From contig JADKAV010000034.1 of assembly GCA_016719135.1 (NCBI GenBank), positions 1 through 18,063 on the forward strand: DNA of 18,063 bases, given 5' to 3'. Shown in pieces: positions 8,664 to 16,071 of the stretch. Made by a program: the position numbers and the translations under genes. Origin of the DNA: Micrococcales bacterium. GTDB lineage: Bacteria; Actinomycetota; Actinomycetes; S36-B12; UBA10799. Each line of letters opens with the position of its first letter. Within the stretch, counting starts at the first letter, position 1. The notes below the pieces were generated by a model. It was not told the DNA's origin and made no database searches. It saw only the letters and a list, made by a program, of their open reading frames with translations.

Positions 8664-10928
8664 TGACGACAACCACGGACCCGCAGGTGAAGCGCAAGAA
8701 GCCACTGTGGCGACGACTGCTGAAGTGGCTGCTGATCTTGCTCCTGGTGCTCGTCGTACTGGCGGTGGCGGCCGGGATCTACTTGTGGACCCAGATCCCG
8801 ACGGACAGTCTCGACCCGATCAAGCCGGGAACTCTGAGCATCGCCGAGCCCGCGTCGGCGAGCGCGGGCAACTACGACGTCGAACTCACCGACAACGCGT
8901 TGCGCATCACGCAGAACGGCCGGATCGCCTGGCAGACCCAACCGGGCGTAGCGTTCCTGTCCGCGGGGCAGGGCACCGTGGACTTCGAGGAGCACCTCGG
9001 GTACTTCTGGGCCGACGTGCAGCGGTCGGCGACCATGCCGAATCAGACTGTCGACTCCCTGGAGCAGAAAGGGCCGTTGGTCAGGATCCGGGGCACGCTC
9101 AGCGGGGAGGGCGCGAGTGTGGACTACACGATGACTCTGCTGTCCATACCGAAGTCCGCGCGCGTGCGGGCCCTGCAGATGAACGTCGAGGCCTCCGGTG
9201 CGGACAGCGTCGTGCTCACCGCGGGAATCGCCAACGGGGAGAAGCTCTATGGCCTCGGTGAGCAGTACCGGCCGCTGGATCTGTCCGGGTCGATCACCCC
9301 GATTCTGCCGCGGGAACAGGGTGTGGGCCGCGGGGAGCAGCCTTTGACATACCTCGCGGATGTCACGCAGAAGGCCGGCGGGAACCTCACCACCACGTAT
9401 GCCGCCTGGCCGTCCTATCTGACCAGCGAGAACAAGGCCTTCACGTTCTCCGACACTGAGGCCAGTGGTGCGTTCACGATCGCGGACTTCTCACGCAACG
9501 GGCAGGCGAGTCTTGAGGCCTGGGCGCCGACGATCTCTGCCGAAGCCTTCGTGGCCGAGGACCTGGCAGGTGTGATGGCCAAGCGTGAGACCGGCAGAAC
9601 CCGACCGCCGCTGGCCGACTGGGCCCAGCGTGGCGCCATCCTCGGATTGCAGGGCGGGACCGACAAGGTGCGCACCGTCGTCAAGGAGATGCAGGACGCG
9701 GGCACGGAGATCTCGGGGGTGTGGCTGCAGGACTGGACCGGCAAGCGGGTGACGAGTTTCGGCGACCGGCTGTGGTGGACCTGGCAGTTGGACCGGCAGC
9801 GGTACCCGGGATGGAAGAAGCTGGTGCGCGACCTCAACGAGGACGGCATCCAGGTGACCACCTACATCAACCCCTGGCTGGTGGATCCCGCGCCGAAGGG
9901 CGATACGTCGATCCGAAACCTCTACGACGAAGCGGTCGAGAAGGGCTACACGGTCCAGACCCAGTCGGGACAGCCGTACTTGATGGATCAGAACGGTTTC
10001 GATGCGGTGCTCGTGGACTTCCACCAATCCCGATGCCGTCGATTGGTACGCCGACGTGATCGCGCAGGACGTGCTGGGCGCTGGCGCGGTGGGGTTCATG
10101 GCCGACTTCGGGGAGGCGCTTCCCTTCGATGCGAAGCTCTTCGACGGGGACCCTTTGCTGGTGCACAATCAGTACCCGCAGTTGTGGGCCTCGGTGGTCC
10201 GTGAGGGCTGCGACCGAGCTGGACAGCCGGACTGCATGGCGTTCATGCGGTCGGCCTTCCTCGGCTCGGCCGAGCAGGTCCCGATGATGTGGGCCGGCGA
10301 CCAGATGGTCAACTACGCCGATCAGGACGGGATGGCCAGTGCCGTCTACGGAATGCTGTCCGGCGGTCTCTCGGGCTCGCCACTGTGGCACAGCGAAATC
10401 GGCGGGTACACGAGCATCAACGCCGTGGTCAAGAACTACGTGCGGCCACCGGAACTCAACCAGCGGTGGGCGCAGATGCAGGCGTTCGGGGTCATGATGC
10501 GCACGCACGAAGGCAACCGCCCTGCCCAGAACCAGCAGGTGTACGACACCCCTGAGACCCGGGCCGCGTTCGCGGAGGCGTCGAAGATCTACGCCGCGTT
10601 GTACCCGTACCGCAAGACGGTGATCGACGAGGCGGTGGCCACCGGTGTCCCGGCGATGCGCCCGACCTGGATGGTGTTCCCCGGCACGGACGCTGACCTG
10701 CAGTTCTTCCTCGGTGACCACCTGCTGATGGCGCCGGTGCTGGCAGAAGGGGCGACGTCGGTCGAGGTGTCGTTCCCGCCGGGTACGTGGGTACACGCGC
10801 TGACCGGCCAGACGTTCCAGGGCGACCAGACGCTCACGGTTCCAGCGCCGTTGGACACCCCCGCGGCGTTCGTGTTGCAGGGCGACCCGGTCGGCGAGCA
10901 GATCGTTGAGGAGCTGGCCGCCAGGTAG
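8663..10928 (+). CDS. Membrane-anchored GH31 glycosidase, probable sulfoquinovosidase (one frameshift)
   Basis: Start GTG 8663 gives MTTTTDPQVKRKKPLWRR, then one hydrophobic helix (about residues 20-42) and an outside catalytic domain: a type II membrane protein. The core matches sulfoquinovosidases, which cut sulfoquinovose from SQDG-derived glycosides. LQDWTGKRVTSFGDRLWW has Gln356, Arg369 and Trp372 at the same spacing (+13, +16) as the sulfonate-recognition residues Q288/R301/W304 of E. coli YihQ. FMADFGE supplies the nucleophile Asp481, MMWAGDQ the acid/base Asp546, and MMRTHEGNRP is also family-typical. An extra C at 10021-10022 shifts the frame; before it reads DQNGFDAVLVDF and after it TNPDAVDWYADVI, which join into normal GH31 sequence. 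The corrected length is about 754 residues against 678 in YihQ, the excess being mainly the anchor region. No sulfoglycolysis genes lie nearby. Numbers are for the corrected frame. Confidence 0.85.
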
Positions 10929-10954
10929 CGAGGTCAGGTCCCCACCCGGCTCAA

Positions 10955-10967
10955 TACCCTGGTCACA
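10955..10967 (+). promoter_or_regulatory. Leaderless-type promoter of the GNAT gene (-10 TACCCT)
   Basis: TACCCT at 10955-10960, six bases, then ATG 10967. The gene therefore probably has its own transcript despite the 38-nt gap from the GH31 stop. No Shine-Dalgarno sequence. Confidence 0.5.
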
Positions 10968-11485
10968 TGCCCGAGGTCCGACCTGCGACGACCGCCGACG
11001 TGGACGCGATCGCGCGCCTGGCCGCGCGTACCTTCGCCCTGGCCTGTCCCGACCACACCCCGTCGGAAGCCATCGCAGCCCACATCGCGACCGAACTCAC
11101 AGCCGACCGATTCCGGCAGCACATGGCGAGGGCCCAGTTCCTGGTCGTCGACGGGCCGCCGGGGGAAGTCAGTGGTTACGTGATGTTGACCCGGGACCCG
11201 CCGCCGATCGACACGGCGTGGGCCGACCCGCTGGAACTGCGGCGGATCTACGTCGACGAGGCCGAGCACGGCAAAGGCACCGCATCGGCGTTGATGCAGG
11301 CAAGTGTGGCGGTGGCCGAACGTGACGGTCATGACTGGCTGTGGCTGGGCACGAACGAGCAGAACCAGCGCGCCATCCGCTTCTACGAGAAATTCGGGTT
11401 CACGATCGTCGGCCAGCGGACGTTTTTCGTGGCCGACTCCGAGGAGTCCGACCACGTCATGGCGCGGAGTGTGAGCCCCACATAG
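10967..11485 (+). CDS. GNAT-family N-acetyltransferase
   Basis: A single-domain cytoplasmic acetyl-CoA-dependent acyltransferase of 172 residues. The N-terminus VRPATTADVDAIARLAARTF is the usual GNAT beta1-alpha1. Motif A is ELRRIYVDEAEHGKGTASAL, with the pyrophosphate-binding HGKGTA at 101-106. NEQNQRAIRFYEKFGF is the C-terminal GNAT helix and strand (motif B). The substrate cannot be told from sequence; small-molecule or protein N-terminal acetylation are both possible. The frame is clean. Start set by family alignment and the -10 box. The next gene begins 9 nt after the stop, with its own -10 box. Confidence 0.9.
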   Translation: MPEVRPATTADVDAIARLAARTFALACPDHTPSEAIAAHIATELTADRFRQHMARAQFLVVDGPPGEVSGYVMLTRDPPPIDTAWADPLELRRIYVDEAEHGKGTASALMQASVAVAERDGHDWLWLGTNEQNQRAIRFYEKFGFTIVGQRTFFVADSEESDHVMARSVSPT

Positions 11486-11495
11486 CGTAGGGGTA
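11483..11495 (+). promoter_or_regulatory. Leaderless-type promoter of the SDH-like gene (-10 TAGCGT)
   Basis: TAGCGT at 11483-11488, six bases, then ATG 11495. The box overlaps the stop codon of the GNAT gene, so two closely spaced genes may still be transcribed separately. Confidence 0.45.
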
Positions 11496-12673
11496 TGACT
11501 GACCACGATCTAGTTGTCTTCGGTGCGACCGGCTTCACCGGCAAACTTGTTGCCCGCTACCTTGCCAACCGCGGCGGCCCGGAGCGGATCGCGCTGGCCG
11601 GGCGCTCCCTGTCCAAACTCGAGGCCGTCCGCGACGAACTGGGCGTCGACTGGCCGCTGATCACCGCCGACTCCTCCGATCCGGCGGCGCTGCAGGCGAT
11701 GGCCGAGTCGACCAAGGCCCTGGTCACGACGGTCGGGCCCTACTGGAAATACGGGCTGCCGCTGGTGCAGGCGTGTGCGCAAGCGGGCACCAACTACGCC
11801 GACCTCGCCGGGGAGGTCCTGTTCATGCGAGAGAGCATTGAGCGTTTCGACGAGGTGGCCAAGGTGTCCGGTGCCAGGATCGTGCACGCCAGCGGGTTCG
11901 ATTCGATCCCGTCGGACCTGGGTGTATACGTGCTGCACGAGGCCGCCGGCGGCGAACTCGGCGAGACGATCATGGCTGTCAGATGGGCCAGCGGCGGCTT
12001 CAGCGGAGGCACCATTGCCAGTGGTATCGGCCAGATGGAAGCGGCCAAGCAGGACCCGGAATTGCGCCGCATCATGGGTGATCCCTACGCCTTGACTCCT
12101 GGCGAGTCCGGTCCCGATGAGGGTGACCAGATGTGGATCCGCTACGAGCCGGTGCTGGACTCGTGGACCGGCCCGTTCCTGATGGCCGGGATCAATACCC
12201 GGGTTGTGCGCCGTTCGAACATGCTGCAGGGCTACGACTACGGACGCGACTTCACCTACAAGGAGGTCATCGCAGCGGGTGCGGGTCTGCGAGGGCGTGT
12301 GCGCGCTGCCGCGCTGGCCGCGGGAACCACCGGTGGCGCAGTCGCACTGTCCATCGGACCGACCCGTGCGATCGCTTCGCGCTTCCTGCCCGAGCCGGGT
12401 GAGGGGCCCAGCGAAGAGTCCCAGGAAAAGGGCGGCTTCCGCATCGAATTCCGCAGCACGCTGGCCGACGGTCGGGTGTTCGGTGCCGAGGTGATCGCGA
12501 AGGGCGACCCGGGTTACGCCGCGACCTCGCGGATGCTCGGAGAGTCGGGGCTGTGCCTGGCGACGACCGAGGGTCCCGGTGGGGTGCTCACGCCGGCCAG
12601 CGCGATGGGCGACGCACTGGTGGAGCGTCTGCGTGAGGCGGGTATGACCATTCGCGCATGGCAGGTCCGCTAG
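11495..12673 (+). CDS. Saccharopine-dehydrogenase-like NAD(P)-binding oxidoreductase
   Basis: The 392-residue protein opens with a Rossmann strand and GATGFTG at 10-16, then LAGRSLSKLEAVRDELG, VTTVGPYWKYGLPLVQACA, NYADLAGE and HASGFDSIPSDLGVY. These are typical of the saccharopine dehydrogenase-like family that includes mycobacterial Rv2449c and the trans-acting enoyl reductase of phenolic glycolipid synthesis. The C-terminal GDPGYAATSRMLGES and GVLTPASAMGDALVERLR also fit. In the family the reductase acts on membrane-linked lipid or polyketide chains; the middle Ala/Gly-rich stretch (about 262-285) may contact membrane. Exact substrate unknown, and lysine biosynthesis is unlikely. The frame is clean. 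The stop lies 30 nt from the convergent VanZ-like gene. Confidence 0.85.
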   Translation: MTDHDLVVFGATGFTGKLVARYLANRGGPERIALAGRSLSKLEAVRDELGVDWPLITADSSDPAALQAMAESTKALVTTVGPYWKYGLPLVQACAQAGTNYADLAGEVLFMRESIERFDEVAKVSGARIVHASGFDSIPSDLGVYVLHEAAGGELGETIMAVRWASGGFSGGTIASGIGQMEAAKQDPELRRIMGDPYALTPGESGPDEGDQMWIRYEPVLDSWTGPFLMAGINTRVVRRSNMLQGYDYGRDFTYKEVIAAGAGLRGRVRAAALAAGTTGGAVALSIGPTRAIASRFLPEPGEGPSEESQEKGGFRIEFRSTLADGRVFGAEVIAKGDPGYAATSRMLGESGLCLATTEGPGGVLTPASAMGDALVERLREAGMTIRAWQVR

Positions 12674-12703
12674 AACCTGCATGCTTTCCGACGACGCTTG
12701 GGG

Positions 12704-13072
12704 TCAGTGAGCGATCGTTTCCGGGGGCTGCGCGGTCAGCACCCCCGACCGGCCGCGCGCAAGCCATGCACCCACCGCGATGCCTGCGAGATCGGCCGCG
12801 AAATCCCACCAATCGCCGCCGCGCTGGGCGAGGAAGAAATGCTGGGTGAGTTCACTGGCCGCAGCCTGCACGACCATCAGCGAAATCACCCATTTCGGCT
12901 GGACGCCGGCACGTATGACCAACCAGGTGACCAGCGCGAACAGCCCGAAGTGCACGACCTTGTCCAACGGCAAACCCGTTTGGATGCCCGGTGCCCGGGG
13001 GACGTACAGCGCCCAGAACTGGACGAGCAACGCCAGCCCTGCTGCGATGCGGACGGCCACGAGTCGATGCAC
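12704..13072 (-). CDS. VanZ-like membrane protein
   Basis: The 122-residue integral membrane protein starts at GTG 13072 (MHRLVAVRIAAGLALL). It has about four hydrophobic segments. The motifs PLDKVVHFGLFAL and SELTQHFFLAQRGGDWWDFAADLAG match the VanZ fold (conserved Glu/Gln, then an Arg-x-x-Asp/Trp-Asp stretch), with DWWDFAADLAG in the place of the usual DxxDxxANxxG. VanZ itself gives low-level teicoplanin resistance, but most such small homologues have no known function, so no resistance is claimed. The frame is open further upstream, but the -10 box TACGCT six bases before this GTG and the start of the hydrophobic sequence support it. Divergent from the DUF1801 gene. Confidence 0.8.
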   Translation of the reverse strand: MHRLVAVRIAAGLALLVQFWALYVPRAPGIQTGLPLDKVVHFGLFALVTWLVIRAGVQPKWVISLMVVQAAASELTQHFFLAQRGGDWWDFAADLAGIAVGAWLARGRSGVLTAQPPETIAH

Positions 13073-13078
13073 CGTTTC

Positions 13079-13088
13079 AGCGTAGGTT
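13079..13088. promoter_or_regulatory. Shared symmetric -10 element between VanZ-like and DUF1801 genes
   Basis: AGCGTAGGTT holds a minus-strand -10 (TACGCT, 13084 to 13079), six bases from the VanZ-like GTG, and a plus-strand -10 (TAGGTT, 13083-13088), seven bases from ATG 13096. The two boxes share the central TA. Only 23 nt separate the start codons, so the whole promoter region is this element plus upstream DNA lying inside the opposing gene. Confidence 0.5.
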
Positions 13089-13095
13089 AGGACGT

Positions 13096-13488
13096 ATGGC
13101 TCAACCGAAGACCCGGCCCACCGATGCCGATGTCGCGGAGTTCCTGGCCGCGGTGCCGAGCGCACGACGCCGAGAGGACGCCGAACACCTCGCGGCGATC
13201 ATGACCGAACTCACCGGAACGCAGCCGGTCATGTGGGGGCCGAGCATCGTGGGCTTCGGCCAGCGGGAGTACACGAATACGACCGGCACGCAGGAGTGGT
13301 TCAAGACGGGCTTCTCCCGCGCAAGACCAGCCTGGTGCTCTACTCCATGGTGGGCTTCGACCCGGCGCTCGAGAAACTGGGGCCCGCACACCACGGGCAA
13401 GGGTTGCCTGCACATCAAGGATCTGCGCGCGGTCGACGAGGCCGCTCTGCGCGAGATCATCACGGCCTCACTGGAGGAGGAATCATGA
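13096..13488 (+). CDS. DUF1801 domain protein, with compensating indels
   Basis: The small cytoplasmic protein (130 residues, start ATG 13096) has the DUF1801/YdhG-like layout: DVAEFLAAVPSARRREDAE, ELTGTQPVMWGPSIVGFGQ, TGKGCLHIKDLRAVDEAAL. Biochemical function is unknown. Between about 13316 and 13385 the conserved middle (PRKTSLVLYSMVGFDPALEKLGP) is in another frame. One C is missing at 13316-13318 and one is extra at 13383-13385, so the ends stay in frame; both sites are C runs, pointing to sequence error. The stop overlaps the enoyl-CoA hydratase start in an ATGA, so the two are translated together. Confidence 0.8.
   Translation: MAQPKTRPTDADVAEFLAAVPSARRREDAEHLAAIMTELTGTQPVMWGPSIVGFGQREYTNTTGTQEWFKTGFSRARPAWCSTPWWASTRRSRNWGPHTTGKGCLHIKDLRAVDEAALREIITASLEEES
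13473..13480 (+). promoter_or_regulatory. Strong Shine-Dalgarno site for the enoyl-CoA hydratase
   Basis: GGAGGAGG ends 4 nt before ATG 13485, inside the DUF1801 gene. It is the clearest ribosome binding site in the window and contrasts with the leaderless starts elsewhere. It fixes the start of the downstream gene. Confidence 0.75.
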
Positions 13489-14265
13489 AGGTGGACGTCG
13501 AGCAACGCGGACATGTGCTGCTGATCGGGATCAACCGACCGGAGAAGCGCAACGCTTTCGACCTCGAACTCATCGACCAGTTCGGCGCCGCCTACGAGCG
13601 CCTCGGTACCGATCCGGAGCTGCGGGTCGGCGTGGTGCACGCGGTCGGTGACCATTTCAGTGCCGGTCTGGATCTGGCAGAAGTCGGGGCGAAGGTCGCC
13701 GAGGTCGGACCGGGGGCGCTGGCCGGTGAGTACCAGTTCGACCCCTTCGGGATGTGGGCGCAGCCGGTGCCCAAACCCGTGGTCGTGGCCATGCAGGGGA
13801 TCGCGTACACGCTGAGCATCGAGTTGGCGCTGGCCAGCGACATCGTGGTCGCCGCTGACGATGTGCGCTTCCGGCAGCTGGAGATCGGCCGCGGCATCCT
13901 GCCGTTCGGTCGGTACGACGCTGCGGGCCACCGCGCAACTCGGCTGGGGCAACGCGATGCGCTTCCTGCTGACCGCCGACGAGTTCGGAGCCGAGGATGC
14001 CTACCGCATCGGGCTGGTGCAAGAGGTGGTCCCGGCGGGGCAGCAGCTCGAGCGGGCCCTGCAGATCGCGCAGACCATCGCCGAGCAGGCGCCGCGGGGT
14101 GTTCAGGAGACGTTGGCCAATGCCCGCATCGCACGCGACTTCGGTGAGCAGGCCGCGCGTGAACACCTCAAGGAGGTGCTTGGCCAGATCATGGTGTCTG
14201 AGGACGCCGCCGAGGGGGTGCGGAGCTTCCTGGAGCGCCGGCCCGCGAAGTTCACCGGCAAGTAG
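13485..14265 (+). CDS. Enoyl-CoA hydratase/isomerase (crotonase family), one frameshift
   Basis: This is a crotonase-fold enzyme that would hydrate or isomerise an enoyl-CoA. NRPEKRNAFDLELI is the N-terminal family motif and HFSAGLDLAEV the oxyanion-hole loop. The Glu residues in SIELALASDI and RQLEIGRG align with the two catalytic glutamates of hydratases, so hydratase activity is plausible. After ILPFG the frame changes: an extra C at 13911 separates it from GTTLRATAQLGWGNAMRFLL, and the tail continues as DAYRIGLVQEVVP to RRPAKFTGK with stop TAG 14263-14265. Corrected length 259 residues, normal for the family. Coupled to DUF1801; the convergent AlbA_2 gene ends only 4 nt away. Substrate chain unknown. 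Confidence 0.88.
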
Positions 14266-14269
14266 CACG

Positions 14270-15040
14270 TCACCGCAGCCGGCGACGCCCCCACCGATCG
14301 GCCGCGTAGCTCATCGCCTCGTCCACGCCGAGCTGGCGGGTCGAGTTGCCCACGCGGACCCACATCTGGACCGCCTGCCCCTTGGCCGGAGTCAGAAACA
14401 CTGGACGCTTGGCGGGCAGTACGCGGACGTGGCAGATGGTCCGTTCGTCGAGCAATGGGAACGCCACCTCGACATCTGCGGCGGCCGTCGCCCCGAGGGT
14501 TCTGCTGAGGTGGTCGCGCAGCCACAGTTCGTACCGGTCGTAGTCGGGCTCCTTCATGAACTTCAGGTCGTCGTCGAGCCCACGCGGGTTGCCGTCGTCC
14601 TCAACCCCGATCAGCAGGTCGCCACCGCCGGAGTTGGTCAGGGCCGCCACCGTCTTGGACACGACGAGCTCGATCTTGTCGTCGCGCTGCCCGGTGTGAA
14701 GGTTGCAGCGGGCGGTGGACTTGAACTCCAGTGCCCGGCTCTCCCCGGCCGCCACGAGTTCGGCCGCGGATGGTTGTGGCCGGCGCGTGAAGTACCCCAG
14801 GATCGACATCACGATCACAGTGCTGACCACCGATGCCACCAGTGCGCCGGGCCAATGTTCGCGGGCGTACCCACCGCGGATGATCGCCAGCACCATGATG
14901 CCGAGCTCGGAACCGACAATGCCGGACAGCACCGCCTCCGCCCATCCGAGGCGGACCCTTCGGCCCATGAGTTGACGCATGAGAAGTCCGAGGCCGGCAC
15001 CAAAAACGAGTGCTATGAGGATCGCGACGCTGAGGTTCAT
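14270..15040 (-). CDS. Three-helix membrane protein fused to an AlbA_2 (Schlafen-type) domain
   Basis: The 256-residue protein starts at ATG 15040 (MNLSVAILIALVFGAG). Hydrophobic segments lie at about 3-20, 34-54 and 64-84. The Gly spacing (GAGLGLL, LSGIVGSELG) recalls small GlsB/YeaQ transglycosylase-associated membrane proteins. From residue 100 the soluble part reads ESRALEFKSTARCN, then VSKTVAALTNSGGGDLLIGV and ELWLRDHL: the E-x4-EFK and N-(S/T)-x-GG-x-LLIGV pattern of AlbA_2/Schlafen-like domains (PF04326), which are tied to nucleic-acid binding or cleavage. A membrane-tethered AlbA_2 domain would face the cytoplasm if the third helix ends inside. Function unknown. The start is supported by the short spacing to a -10 box and by the helix; an upstream ATG at 15088 lies within the opposite gene and is rejected. 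Confidence 0.8.
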   Translation of the reverse strand: MNLSVAILIALVFGAGLGLLMRQLMGRRVRLGWAEAVLSGIVGSELGIMVLAIIRGGYAREHWPGALVASVVSTVIVMSILGYFTRRPQPSAAELVAAGESRALEFKSTARCNLHTGQRDDKIELVVSKTVAALTNSGGGDLLIGVEDDGNPRGLDDDLKFMKEPDYDRYELWLRDHLSRTLGATAAADVEVAFPLLDERTICHVRVLPAKRPVFLTPAKGQAVQMWVRVGNSTRQLGVDEAMSYAADRWGRRRLR

Positions 15041-15049
15041 GGCACGACC

Positions 15050-15059
15050 AACGTATCGT
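15050..15059. promoter_or_regulatory. Shared symmetric -10 element between AlbA_2 and oxidoreductase genes
   Basis: AACGTATCGT contains TACGTT on the minus strand (15055 to 15050), nine bases before ATG 15040, and TATCGT on the plus strand (15054-15059), six bases before ATG 15066. As at 13079-13088, the two boxes overlap by the central TA. The start codons are separated by 25 nt. Confidence 0.5.
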
Positions 15060-15065
15060 GGCGCC

Positions 15066-16050
15066 ATGACCACATCACGACGGATCACCCTGGCCAGCCG
15101 CCCGACCGGTCAGGTGCAGACCACCGACTTCGGCTCCGATGAGGTGGAGGTCCCACCCTTGCAGGACGGTGAGTTCCTCCTGGCCGTCGAGTACCTGTCG
15201 ATCGACCCGACCATCAGGGGCTGGATGTCGTACGACACCTATCTGCCGAAGATCGTGAAGGGCGACGTGATCCGCAGCGCCGGTGCCGGCGAGGTCGTGG
15301 AGTCCCGCAATGACCGATTCCCGGTGGGCAGTCGAGTCTTCGGAATGCCCGGGTGGCAGACCCACGCTGTGCAAACCGGCGGGGTGGCCATTCCGGACGG
15401 TGTCACGTACGAACAGGCGCTGAGCGTGTTCGGCATCACCGGTCTGACCGCGTACGTCGGTCTTGAGGACATCGGCAAGCCCAAGCCGGGCGAGACGGTT
15501 GTGGTGTCCGGGGCGGCGGGTGGAGTCGGTTCCATCGCTGGTCAGATCGCCAAGATCATGGGCGCCCGGGTGATCGGTATCGCGGGCTCGCCGGAGAAGT
15601 GCCGTTGGGTCGTGGAGGAGTTGGGTTTCGACGACTGCATCGACTACCGCGCCGAGGACGTCGGGGCCGGTCTGAGCCGGACCTGCCCGGACGGCATCGA
15701 TGTGTACTTCGACAACGTCGGTGGGGAAACCCTCAACCAGGTCCTCTCGCGGATCAACGACCATGCCCGCATCGCTTTGTGCGGGGCGATTTCGCAGTAC
15801 GACTCGGGCACGCCGGCGCCTGGACCCGCCAACCTGATCAACGCCATCCCGCGTCGGGCGTTGCTCAAGGGGTTCATCATCCTTGACCACATGGACCGGG
15901 CTGCAGAAGCCTCCCAGGCAATGGGGAAGTGGATGGCCGAGGGGCGACTGCAGGTGCGCACACGTGCGCGAGGGTCTGGATTCCGCCCCGAGTGCGCTGA
16001 AGGATCTGTTCAGCGGCGCCAACATCGGCAAGACGCTGGTGCGGGTGTAG
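15066..16050 (+). CDS. NADP-dependent medium-chain oxidoreductase (zinc-free, CurA/LTB4DH-like), C-terminal frameshift
   Basis: This is a zinc-independent quinone- or enone-reductase-type MDR. The N-terminal GroES-like part contains VEYLSIDPTIRGWMS and GDVIRSAGAGEVVES. The Rossmann part has VVVSGAAGGVGS (Gly-rich loop 149-156), ARVIGIAGSPEKCR and DVYFDNVGGETLN, all typical of curcumin/prostaglandin/leukotriene reductases; such enzymes reduce conjugated C=C bonds with NADPH. The zinc-ligand motifs of classical alcohol dehydrogenases are absent. Near 15959-15970 the frame shifts: the expected tail EGLDSAPSALKDLFSGANIG followed by KTLVRV is one frame over and ends at TAG 16048-16050, giving about 328 residues. 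Uncorrected, the frame would run on to 16244 through the neighbouring gene. The physiological substrate is not known. Confidence 0.87.
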
Positions 16051-16071
16051 CTTCGGTCGGCCGGGGTGAGT

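Noticed and set aside
10389..10409. Apparent loss of the GH31 acid/base: HSEIGGYT carries Glu where YihQ has Asp in HSDIGGYT.
   Set aside because: Counting from the nucleophile in MADFGE, the acid/base of YihQ (D472, 67 residues on) is the Asp of WAGDQ, which is conserved here (Asp546, 65 residues on). The Glu is a conservative change at a different active-site position.
15041..15088. Longer start of the AlbA_2 membrane protein at ATG 15088.
   Set aside because: The added residues (IRRDVVMAPRYVGRA) overlap the start of the divergent oxidoreductase and the shared promoter; ATG 15040 begins directly at the first membrane helix.
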